A stretch of DNA of 64,000 bases, taken from CAIRDP01 sp037138335. GTDB lineage: Bacteria > Bacteroidota > Bacteroidia > Bacteroidales > FEN-979. A program made the position numbers and the translations under genes. Each line of letters opens with the position of its first letter. The stretch's first letter is position 1. The notes below the pieces were generated by a model, which made no database searches, was not told the origin of the DNA, and saw only the letters and a list, made by a program, of their open reading frames with translations. The stretch spans positions 1 through 64,000 of the forward strand of contig JBAXIO010000011.1 of NCBI GenBank assembly GCA_037138335.1, in the 5' to 3' direction. Shown here in pieces: positions 32,827 through 40,442 of this stretch.

Positions 32827-34389
32827 CTATGGTTTTTTTTCAGGAAAAAATTCAGCATTCCTGTATATGTATACGGTTTTGTTCCGGTTTATCGGATTCA
32901 TCCAATGAACGAGCCTGTCGATGAAGCCGGGTTCTATTGTGGTTTCGTAGACCAGGAACGGAAGGTATTTCCTGATCTTCACTACCATGGGTTCTATGCT
33001 TTTGTCACCGGTGAACAGCACAAACCTGGGAGCAGATGATCTGCCTCCTTTGAGGGAATATACCATGATGCTGTCAAGGCTGCGGTCACCATTCTTTTCA
33101 TTGCTCATTACAGGCCACTGGCCGAGGTAAAATTTCGGGAACATTTCAGGGTTATTCCCGTCGTCGATAGCCGTCATAAAACCTATTCCCTGGTATTTTG
33201 ATAAATAAGTCATGCTTTCGGCCATGGACCTTTTGGAATAGGTAAAAGTAAATACAAGGAGGATAACTGAATTGATGGCCCAGAAAACGATCCAGCAGGT
33301 ACGCAGGAGGGTCAAATGTTTTCCCCAGTATACCGATCTTTCCCGGAATTCCATCCAGCCTATGCTGCCGATTATAATAAAAAGCGGGATCATAGGTATG
33401 ATAAACCTTTCCTGTTTGTTCGGTACCCAGCAATGGAAAGCGAAAAAAAGCAGGGTGGGGAAGAAAATATAGAAATACTGTTTCCATTTTCTTAAAAACC
33501 CCCAGAAAAGGAAAATGCTTACCGGGGGGATCAGCATTCCGCCGATTACAAGAAAGTAATTATACCAGGGAAGATTGATATAATCATTGATTTCGTTGAG
33601 GCATAAAGTGGCGTAGGAGTATATCTCAATAAAAGGTTTTCCCCAGATTATAAAGTCAATGCCTCCCTGGACCAGGCTGAAAGTCAGTAAAGACCCCGCT
33701 GCAAGTGAGAGCAGGAATTTGAACCTGCCTGTAAAAAGAAGCCACAGGCCGAGGCCAAGCGGGAAAAAGACAGCCTGGAACCGGATGTCGGTAGCCAGGC
33801 CTAAGAAAAGCCCGGAGATAAACCAGTTGAGGACCTGTTTCTCTTTGTTCCCAGGTTTTGTAATAACCCAGAATCCCAGGATGATGAAAGGCACGCAAAC
33901 CATCTCGACAAGATTTCTCACGCTCATCCAGGGCATGAACCAGAACAGGGCAAGCAGGATGCCCGCAAGACGGGCTGGTTTTTTGCCACCCAGGGTTTCG
34001 GCGATCCTGTACCCGTAAAATACAGTTACAAGGGACCATGCCGCCAGGGAGGTCCTCATAAACAGCATCTTTACCTGCGGGTCACGGATGTGAATCAGCT
34101 TCATAAGCGTAAAAAAAAGGAAGTTGACCATGGGGTAAAACAGATTATGGCCGGTGGGTCCTGTATTCCCCGGACTGTAGGGGAGCCAGTTGTTGTAATC
34201 ATGGCCGTCGACCCACGACTGGGCTGACTCAATGACAATATAATGGTCATCGAACATGCCCCATCCTTTGGCGAAAATGGCTGCAAGCAAACGGAAGAGT
34301 ATCGCCAAAGCCATGATCAGCACCAGGGACTGATCATCCCAGTATTTACGTATCTGCATCCAGCTTATTCTCAGGCCAGTTGGATCCAC
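32827..34389 (-). CDS. GT22-like (ALG9/PIG-B type) integral membrane mannosyltransferase
   Basis: A 520-residue membrane glycosyltransferase with about ten hydrophobic segments. The first luminal-type loop has the acidic motif GMFDDHY near residues 44-50. Further on are ATDIRFQAVFF and the late NKQERFIIPM, close to the HKEERF motif of the GT22 family (ALG9, ALG12, PIG-B), which use lipid-linked mannose. ArnT/GT39-type enzymes share the general fold and are the main alternative. The start overlaps the universal-stress gene by 19 bases. With the polyprenol-phosphate mannose synthase downstream, donor and acceptor steps of one pathway seem to be encoded together. Confidence 0.75.
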   Translation of the reverse strand: MDPTGLRISWMQIRKYWDDQSLVLIMALAILFRLLAAIFAKGWGMFDDHYIVIESAQSWVDGHDYNNWLPYSPGNTGPTGHNLFYPMVNFLFFTLMKLIHIRDPQVKMLFMRTSLAAWSLVTVFYGYRIAETLGGKKPARLAGILLALFWFMPWMSVRNLVEMVCVPFIILGFWVITKPGNKEKQVLNWFISGLFLGLATDIRFQAVFFPLGLGLWLLFTGRFKFLLSLAAGSLLTFSLVQGGIDFIIWGKPFIEIYSYATLCLNEINDYINLPWYNYFLVIGGMLIPPVSIFLFWGFLRKWKQYFYIFFPTLLFFAFHCWVPNKQERFIIPMIPLFIIIGSIGWMEFRERSVYWGKHLTLLRTCWIVFWAINSVILLVFTFTYSKRSMAESMTYLSKYQGIGFMTAIDDGNNPEMFPKFYLGQWPVMSNEKNGDRSLDSIMVYSLKGGRSSAPRFVLFTGDKSIEPMVVKIRKYLPFLVYETTIEPGFIDRLVHWMNPINRNKTVYIYRNAEFFPEKKP

Positions 34390-35255
34390 TCGTAATAGTA
34401 GTACCCAAGCTCAACAGGGTTGATACACATTACAGGGATCTGGGCCTCGTTGAACATCAGTTTTTCGTCCCATGACGACATGCTGAAACCGGGAACGTCA
34501 ACATTAGGCCGGGTCATGATCATTATCATATCGGCATGATTCGAGGCGGAATAGGAGAGCACCTGTTTCGCAAAATCACCCTTGGGCTCGGCATAAGTGG
34601 TTTCATGGTTAATGTTCTCTTCGTTGAGGGCGTCGGAGATCTGGCGGGTGATGATCTTCAAACGGCTGTTCAGCCCTTTCTCGGTTTCCATTGCCTGGAA
34701 AATATGGATCTTCGATTTGAACAGTTTCGCTATCATTTTAATCCACTGTACCGTTTGCCTTGATTCAAGATCGTTGGAGACAGGAAGGACGATGTTCTCG
34801 TATCCCTGCTTGAAGGATCTTTTTTGAACGACGATTACAGGCACAGGAGATTCGGAAACCACCCGGAGGGCATAGCTGCCGAATACATGTTGCAGGCCTT
34901 TCTTCCCATGGGTGCCAAGGATCATCACATTGGCTTTTAACCTGGTGGCAACTTCGTTGATCGTGCTGAAGATACTTCCTTCTTCAGCTATCGTATCAAC
35001 AACAACATCATATTTCTTCTCGTAATACGACTTGTACTCCTTCAGCCTTTTCTCCACATAATCGGTCCCCACATTCTTCTTCTTCAGGGCCGATTTGGTT
35101 TCATTGTTGATGACATGGAGGATGACCGCCTTATACTTGAGAAAGCGGGCAAGATGGATCCCATGGATAACTGCATTTCCGCAGACCTCGGAAAAATCGG
35201 TTGGGATCAGGATGATGTTTTCGTATTTGGTCTCTTTTGATTTTTTTGTTGCCAT
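34371..35255 (-). CDS. Tandem universal stress protein
   Basis: A 294-residue protein with two UspA domains. The first (about 10-148) has the full ATP-binding motif GTHGKKGLQHVFGS (114-127). The second (about 155-285) keeps the fold, but at the matching place reads TRPNVDVPGFSMSSW and lacks G-X2-G-X9-GS, so it probably does not bind ATP. Its 5' end overlaps the upstream HD-domain gene by 49 bases and its 3' end overlaps the membrane transferase gene by 19. It is cytoplasmic; the role is assumed to be stress or growth-arrest related. Confidence 0.88.
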   Translation of the reverse strand: MATKKSKETKYENIILIPTDFSEVCGNAVIHGIHLARFLKYKAVILHVINNETKSALKKKNVGTDYVEKRLKEYKSYYEKKYDVVVDTIAEEGSIFSTINEVATRLKANVMILGTHGKKGLQHVFGSYALRVVSESPVPVIVVQKRSFKQGYENIVLPVSNDLESRQTVQWIKMIAKLFKSKIHIFQAMETEKGLNSRLKIITRQISDALNEENINHETTYAEPKGDFAKQVLSYSASNHADMIMIMTRPNVDVPGFSMSSWDEKLMFNEAQIPVMCINPVELGYYYYEWIQLA

Positions 35256-35827
35256 AAGCTTATTATTTCAGTTAGGTTCTCTGTTTTTTTCGGGCCCCGC
35301 AATAAAGTTGCGGATTTTGTGAAATAATCGTGTTCACTGAGAAATTTTATCTGGATATCGAGCCAGGAGGCCAGGTTGGTTTTTCGGATGCCGAAATGGT
35401 TCCATTCATGCTGCAGTTCGAAAGAGTGGATGAAAAAATCTTCCCTTCCAAGGTAATCGAGATCGGCATCACAAAGCACCTGTTCAGCGATTGATGAAGC
35501 TTTCTGGGGAAGGCGGGTGACCATGATAAGGCCGCTGATCACCGCGATCTCCTCTTTGCTTAAACCAAATCCAGGCAGGAACCGGGAAGCCAGCCCGACC
35601 GATGCCGACTCGTGGTCGACATACTTAACCAGCATGCCTGAATCGTGAAAAAGGGCTGCTATTTCCATCAGCCTCGCTTCTTCTTCGGGTATCCCTTCCA
35701 TTCCGACCAGCCTCAGGGTTGCAGCATGCACGTCGAGCGTATGCCCGATGCAGTGGTATGTGTAAGCCGGGTCGAGCTCCTTACTGAGTTTATCAATAAT
35801 AAAGGATTTGGCTCCCTGGAAATCCAT
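35207..35827 (-). CDS. HD-domain phosphohydrolase
   Basis: A 206-residue protein with an HD metal-dependent phosphohydrolase fold. Ligands are visible as H25/H29 in YHCIGHT, the HD pair at 61-62 in ALFHDSG and aspartates in CDADLDYLG near 119-127. Family members cleave nucleotides, cyclic dinucleotides or other phosphoesters; the substrate is not predictable. The last 49 bases overlap the universal-stress gene, so the two are co-translated. It is the first of eight tightly packed genes running down to 26386. Confidence 0.82.
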   Translation of the reverse strand: MDFQGAKSFIIDKLSKELDPAYTYHCIGHTLDVHAATLRLVGMEGIPEEEARLMEIAALFHDSGMLVKYVDHESASVGLASRFLPGFGLSKEEIAVISGLIMVTRLPQKASSIAEQVLCDADLDYLGREDFFIHSFELQHEWNHFGIRKTNLASWLDIQIKFLSEHDYFTKSATLLRGPKKTENLTEIISLWQQKNQKRPNTKTSS

Positions 35828-35890
35828 AAGGTTTCATTAGGACAATGAAATGTAAAAATAGCAAAAAAGAAAAATGAAATGGCGGGGAAG

Positions 35891-36541
35891 TCAGAAATTC
35901 TTTAACAGCTTAATTGTCTCTTCCGGATCGGAGGAAGCAAATACCGTATTACCAGCTACCAAAATGCCTGCACCTTCTTTGACCAGCATGGGGGCATTGT
36001 TAAGGTCCACGCCCCCGTCGATCTCGATCATGGCCGATGAATTCTTTCTCAGGATGAGTTCTTTGAGCTCCCTTACTTTTCTGTAAGTGTTCTCAATGAA
36101 TTTCTGCCCGCCGAAACCCGGGTTCACGCTCATCAGCAGGATCATGTCGGTATCGCCGATGATATCGTAAAGCAGACTTACCGGGGAATGGGGATTGAGC
36201 ACGACGCCGGCTTTTGCACCTGATTGTTTAATCAGGTATACCGTACGGTGAAGATGGGTGCAGGCTTCCGAATGAATACTTATAATATCTGCCCCTGCTT
36301 TGCGAAATCTCTCGATGTAGCGGTCGGGATCGACGATCATAAGATGAACATCAAGCGGCTTGCGCGCTGCCGTTTTGATCTTCTCAATGACAGGCAGGCC
36401 AAAGGAAATGTTGGGAACAAAAACACCGTCCATCACATCCAGGTGGAACCAGTCGGCCTGGCTACGGTTTACCATCTCTATATCTTTCTCAAGATTGAGG
36501 AAGTTTGCACTTAAAAGGGATGGTGCAAGAAGATGAGACAT
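35891..36541 (-). CDS. rpe: Ribulose-phosphate 3-epimerase
   Basis: A 216-residue TIM-barrel enzyme that interconverts ribulose-5-phosphate and xylulose-5-phosphate in the pentose phosphate pathway. Motifs are APSLLSANFLNL (6-17), DVMDGVFVPN (about 35-44) with the metal ligands, DVHLMI, MSVNPGFGGQ and the late EIDGGVDLNNA. Length is standard. It lies 35 bases downstream of the primary sigma gene on the same strand. Confidence 0.96.
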   Translation of the reverse strand: MSHLLAPSLLSANFLNLEKDIEMVNRSQADWFHLDVMDGVFVPNISFGLPVIEKIKTAARKPLDVHLMIVDPDRYIERFRKAGADIISIHSEACTHLHRTVYLIKQSGAKAGVVLNPHSPVSLLYDIIGDTDMILLMSVNPGFGGQKFIENTYRKVRELKELILRKNSSAMIEIDGGVDLNNAPMLVKEGAGILVAGNTVFASSDPEETIKLLKNF

Positions 36542-36576
36542 ATTTGAAATTATTCGATATTCCTTTCCTTCATCAT

Positions 36577-37440
36577 TTACCCTAAATACGTTTTAAGGAT
36601 CTTACTCCTTGAGGTGTGTTTAAGTCTGCGGATTGCTTTTTCCTTGATCTGACGCACCCGTTCGCGGGTAAGGTCGAAGCGTTCACCGATTTCTTCCAGG
36701 GTCATGGGGTGGCTTCCGTTAAGGCCGAAATACAAGCGGATCACATCGGCTTCCCTCTGGGTGAGTGTTGAAACAGCACGTTCTATTTCCTTTTTCAGGG
36801 ATTCGTATAGCAGCCCGTTATCGGGTGTAGTGTTTTCTTCACCTTTAAGGACGTCGTACATGGTATTATCTTCGTCCTGGATAAGAGGGGCATCCATGGA
36901 GACATGCCGGCCGGAATTTCTCAGGGATTCTTTAACCTCATTTTCGGATATTTCGAGGAGATGGGCTATTTCGTCGGAATTCGGCTCCCTTTCATACTGC
37001 TGTTCGAGCTGGGCATAGGCTTTGTTGATCTTGTTGATGGAACCGATCTTGTTCAAAGGCAGCCTTACAATTCTCGATTGTTCAGCCAGGGCCTGGAGGA
37101 TCGACTGGCGGATCCACCATACGGCATAGGAGATGAATTTAAAACCACGGGTTTCGTCAAAACGCTGTGCAGCCTTGATCAGGCCCAGGTTCCCTTCATT
37201 GATAAGGTCGGGCAGGCTGAGCCCCTGGTTCTGGTATTGTTTTGAAACCGAGACCACAAACCGAAGGTTAGCTTTGGTAAGTTTTTCCAGGGCACCCTGG
37301 TCGCCTTGCTTGATCCTCTGGGCCAGGGATACTTCTTCGTCGGCTGTGATGAGTTCAACTTTGCCGATTTCCTGCAGATACTTGTCTAACGACGCGGTTT
37401 CGCGGTTGGTAACCTGTTTCGTGATTTTCAGCTGCCTCAT
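36577..37440 (-). CDS. rpoD: Primary RNA polymerase sigma factor (Bacteroidota RpoD)
   Basis: The housekeeping sigma factor of this phylum, 287 residues. It lacks region 1.1 and the long non-conserved region of E. coli RpoD. It opens MRQLKITK and ASLDKYLQEIG (region 1.2), then has LPDLINEGNLGLIKA and GFKFISYAVWWIRQSI (region 2), region 3, and LTLEEIGERF-like helix-turn-helix TLEEIGERFDLTRERVRQI (region 4). Its recognition sequence is expected to be the TTTG/TAnnTTTG promoter seen repeatedly in this window. It follows pnp by 66 bases; an AAAGGA lies upstream of the ATG. Confidence 0.96.
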   Translation of the reverse strand: MRQLKITKQVTNRETASLDKYLQEIGKVELITADEEVSLAQRIKQGDQGALEKLTKANLRFVVSVSKQYQNQGLSLPDLINEGNLGLIKAAQRFDETRGFKFISYAVWWIRQSILQALAEQSRIVRLPLNKIGSINKINKAYAQLEQQYEREPNSDEIAHLLEISENEVKESLRNSGRHVSMDAPLIQDEDNTMYDVLKGEENTTPDNGLLYESLKKEIERAVSTLTQREADVIRLYFGLNGSHPMTLEEIGERFDLTRERVRQIKEKAIRRLKHTSRSKILKTYLG

Positions 37441-37506
37441 GCGCGTTGTCCTTTAGTTTTACCTGGGTTGATCAATTTTACGGAAAGTTGGGCCTAAGGT
37501 TACAAT

Positions 37507-39723
37507 TTAATCATTTCTCGGATGCCTGTGGTCGGGCCTGTGTTCCGATCTGTGCTCCGGCCTCGGGCCGCTGCGATGGCTTTCTTTCTGCTCCGGCATG
37601 CCTTCAGGCTTGGGCAACAGGACCTTCCTCGACAGTTTTAACTTTCCTGTCTTAGGGTCGACTTCGATAAGTTTTACTTCAACTTCATCTCCGACTTTCA
37701 GGGCATCCTCGACTTTTTCAAGGCGCCTCCATTCAATTTCGGAAATATGCAGCAGTCCGTCCTGGTTAGGAAGGATCTCGATAAAGGCGCCAAAAGGCTG
37801 GATATTTTTTACTTTACCTTTATATATTTCGCCGACCTCAGGTACGGCTACAATTCTCTTGATCTTGTCGAGGACGGCATCCCTGGCGGCTATGTTATCT
37901 GCAACAATGTCGATAACACCGAATTCACCAACTTCTTCGATAACGATGGTAGTCCCTGTTTCACGCTGCATCTCCTGGATAACCTTGCCCCCGGGGCCGA
38001 TAATTGCGCCGATAAATTCACGGGGTATCTTGATCTGGGTGATGCGGGGCACGAATGGCTTGTAATCTGCACGGGGCTGGGTAATAGTCTTGGCCATTTC
38101 ACCAAGTATGTGCATCCTTCCGCGTTTTGCCTGTTCCAGGGCTTCTTTAAGTATGTCATAGGAAAGGCCGTCACATTTAATGTCCATCTGGCAGGCTGTA
38201 ATCCCGTCGGCAGTGCCGCATACCTTGAAGTCCATGTCGCCGAGGTGGTCTTCGTCGCCAAGGATATCCGAAAGAACGGCGTATTTCCCGGTCTTCATAT
38301 CGGTGATAAGGCCCATTGCAATGCCCGACACCGGTTTTTTGATCTTCACACCGGCATCCATCAGTGCGAGCGTCCCTGCACAAACTGTCGCCATTGAGGA
38401 AGAACCATTGGATTCGAGGATGTCTGAAACAATGCGGATGGTATAGTGGCTGTCTTCGTCGGTAGGAAGAACAGGTTTCAATGCGCGGAGTGCGAGATTG
38501 CCATGGCCAATCTCCCTTCTGCTTGTACTGCGGATAGGCTTCACTTCTTTGGTTGCAAAGGGCGGGAAGTTGTAATGCAGCATGAAGTTTGTTTTACCTT
38601 CGATTACAGCGCCGTCAACAACCTGTTCGTCAAGTTTGGTCCCCAGTGTGACTGTGGTCAGCGACTGGGTCTCTCCCCTTGTGAAGACAGCGGAACCATG
38701 GGCAGCCGGAAGATAATCGACCGAGCTCCAGATAGGGCGTATCTGGTCTAATTTGCGGCCGTCAACGCGAATACGTGCGTCAAGGGTTGCATTCCTGATC
38801 GCTTCCTTTTCAAGATGATGGTAGTAGCGACCGGTCATAGGTGCATACTTTACCTTTTCTTCTTCGGAAAGTGTAGCCAGGAACTCTTCTTTTATCGCAT
38901 CTATGATAGTTTTGCGCTCGTGCTTGTCGGCAACGCCTTTTGCTGCCATGGCGTAAATCTTGTCGTAGCAGGCTGCCTGTATCTTTTGCATGTATTCTGC
39001 ATCATTGACCTCATGGCAGTATACCCGCTTGACTTTTGATGACTCGACCTGTGATGCAAGGTCGGCCTGGGCCCGGCATTGTACTTTGATTGCTTCGTGG
39101 GCCACACGGAGAGCTTCGACCATTGCATCTTCCGACACTTCTTTCATTTCACCTTCCACCATCATGATGTTCTCCATGGTTGCACCGACCAGGATATCGA
39201 TATCGGCATTGGCGAGGTCTGAAATGTTCGGGTTGACAACAAACTGTCCGTTGATCCTGGCCACGCGCACTTCGGATATCGGGCCAAGAAATGGAATGTC
39301 GCTTACTGCAAGGGCTGCAGAGGCTGCAAGGCCTGCGAGGGCATCAGGCATGATATTCCTGTCGGCAGAGATCAGGGTTATGATCACCTGGACTTCTGCG
39401 TGATAATCATCAGGGAAAAGGGGTCTTAAGACACGGTCAACAAGACGTGCGATCAATACTTCATAATCTGATGGCCTTGTTTCGCGTTTGAAGAAGCCGC
39501 CCGGAAAACGGCCGGCTGCTGCGTATTTTTCGCGGTATTCAACTGAAAGCGGCATGAAATCAACATTTTCGCCTGCTTCCTGCCTGGCAACCACGGTGGC
39601 CAGTAACATGGTATCGCCCAGCTTGACAACAACGGAACCGTCGGCCTGCTTTGCAAGACGTCCGGTTTCAATACTTACCTCGCGACCGTCGGGGAGCTGG
39701 AAAGTTTTTAAAATAGGGTTCAT
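37507..39723 (-). CDS. pnp: Polyribonucleotide nucleotidyltransferase (PNPase)
   Basis: A 738-residue 3'-to-5' phosphorolytic exoribonuclease and component of RNA turnover. Two RNase PH domains are visible (first with FPGGFFKRETRPSDYE, second with GHGNLALRALKPVLP and the active-site SDILGDEDHLGDMDFK), followed by a KH domain (IGPGGKVIQEM) and an S1 domain (GEIYKGKVKNIQPFGAF). The C-terminal tail of about 35 residues is rich in His, Arg and Pro. It follows rpsO, with a strong 15-bp hairpin in between, the order also seen in E. coli. Confidence 0.97.
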   Translation of the reverse strand: MNPILKTFQLPDGREVSIETGRLAKQADGSVVVKLGDTMLLATVVARQEAGENVDFMPLSVEYREKYAAAGRFPGGFFKRETRPSDYEVLIARLVDRVLRPLFPDDYHAEVQVIITLISADRNIMPDALAGLAASAALAVSDIPFLGPISEVRVARINGQFVVNPNISDLANADIDILVGATMENIMMVEGEMKEVSEDAMVEALRVAHEAIKVQCRAQADLASQVESSKVKRVYCHEVNDAEYMQKIQAACYDKIYAMAAKGVADKHERKTIIDAIKEEFLATLSEEEKVKYAPMTGRYYHHLEKEAIRNATLDARIRVDGRKLDQIRPIWSSVDYLPAAHGSAVFTRGETQSLTTVTLGTKLDEQVVDGAVIEGKTNFMLHYNFPPFATKEVKPIRSTSRREIGHGNLALRALKPVLPTDEDSHYTIRIVSDILESNGSSSMATVCAGTLALMDAGVKIKKPVSGIAMGLITDMKTGKYAVLSDILGDEDHLGDMDFKVCGTADGITACQMDIKCDGLSYDILKEALEQAKRGRMHILGEMAKTITQPRADYKPFVPRITQIKIPREFIGAIIGPGGKVIQEMQRETGTTIVIEEVGEFGVIDIVADNIAARDAVLDKIKRIVAVPEVGEIYKGKVKNIQPFGAFIEILPNQDGLLHISEIEWRRLEKVEDALKVGDEVEVKLIEVDPKTGKLKLSRKVLLPKPEGMPEQKESHRSGPRPEHRSEHRPDHRHPRND

Positions 39724-39815
39724 TTGGAATAATACTTTTATGTATGGGCCCGGATTTTCTGGTTTATTATTGGAAGCTGTAAGCCCGGGATGAAATTCTT
39801 ACAGTCTTTCAGATA

Positions 39816-39850
39816 GTAAAAGAGGCAATTAAATGAATTGCCTCTTTTAC
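39816..39850 (-). promoter_or_regulatory. Strong hairpin between rpsO and pnp
   Basis: GTAAAAGAGGCAATT at 39816-39830 and its exact reverse complement at 39836-39850 are separated by five bases, giving a 15-bp perfect stem. It starts 19 bases after the rpsO stop. The sequence after the stem is only partly T-rich, so it may be an RNA-processing or attenuation site rather than a full terminator. Confidence 0.75.
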
Positions 39851-39869
39851 AATTCCGCAAAGAAATTAG

Positions 39870-40139
39870 TTATTTACGGATATTCAGTTTCTTGATGATT
39901 GACCTGTAACGGCTGATCTCTTTTTTCTTCAGGAAATCAAGCAAACGACGGCGTTTTCCGACAAGTGCAACCAGTGATCTTTCGGTAGCCATGTCTTTCT
40001 TGTTCACCTTCAGGTGCTCGGTAAGATGCTGGATTTTCATGGTAAACAATGCGATCTGGGCTTCAGCTGAACCAGTGTCAAACTCGGATTTTCCGTGCTC
40101 TTTAAATGCTTTCTTCTTAACTTCAGGTGCTAAATTCAT
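39870..40139 (-). CDS. rpsO: 30S ribosomal protein S15
   Basis: An 89-residue ribosomal protein that binds the central domain of 16S rRNA. The family pattern HGKSEFDTGSAEAQIA and the HLKVNKKDMATERSLVALVGKRRRLLDFLKK region are intact and the length is standard. It is preceded by a full consensus promoter and followed by a hairpin and pnp. Confidence 0.98.
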   Translation of the reverse strand: MNLAPEVKKKAFKEHGKSEFDTGSAEAQIALFTMKIQHLTEHLKVNKKDMATERSLVALVGKRRRLLDFLKKKEISRYRSIIKKLNIRK

Positions 40140-40189
40140 TTTCTGACAACTTAAATTAACGTATTTTTTAGGGTACTAAAATCGGGCTG

Positions 40190-40221
40190 CAAAATTACAC
40201 AATTCTTTGGATTTTACCAAA
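40190..40221 (-). promoter_or_regulatory. Promoter of rpsO-pnp
   Basis: On the minus strand TTTG (40221-40218) and TAATTTTG (40197-40190) are spaced by 20 bases, a full match to the Bacteroidota consensus. The -7 element ends 50 bases upstream of the rpsO ATG. Confidence 0.8.
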
Positions 40222-40264
40222 TGTTTGTGAGAATTTGCTTAATTTTTCAGCAAATGGAATTTAG

Positions 40265-40272
40265 TACCTTTG
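40265..40272 (+). promoter_or_regulatory. -7 promoter element of the aldehyde dehydrogenase gene
   Basis: TACCTTTG matches TAnnTTTG exactly. The gene starts at 40443, so the transcript would carry a leader of about 165 bases that contains the heptamer array. The 304-base gap from 40140 to 40442 thus holds the rpsO promoter, this promoter and the array. Confidence 0.55.
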
Positions 40273-40301
40273 AATTGTGATAGTGACCCGGGTAGGGAGA
40301 C

Positions 40302-40436
40302 AGGTGACTGGTGACTGGTGACTAAACACTGTTCACTGTTCACCGTTCACTGTTCACTGTTCACCGTTCACTGTTCACTGTTCACTGTTCACTGTTCACT
40401 GTTCACTGTTCACCGTTCACCATTCACTGTTCACCA
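40302..40436. repeat. 7-bp tandem repeat array (GGTGACT then GTTCACT/GTTCACC)
   Basis: Three GGTGACT-type units are followed, after a short spacer, by about sixteen GTTCACT, GTTCACC or near-identical heptamers. It is the longest array in the window. It lies in the presumed 5' leader of the aldehyde dehydrogenase gene and ends seven bases before its ATG. Confidence 0.95.
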
Positions 40437-40442
40437 AAATAT

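Noticed and set aside
37747..38397. A 216-codon plus-strand frame inside pnp
   Set aside because: It is a shadow of the highly conserved PNPase gene on the other strand and has no recognisable domain.
40302..40436. Possible CRISPR array
   Set aside because: Units are 7 bases long, directly adjoining and without unique spacers; there are no cas genes in the window.
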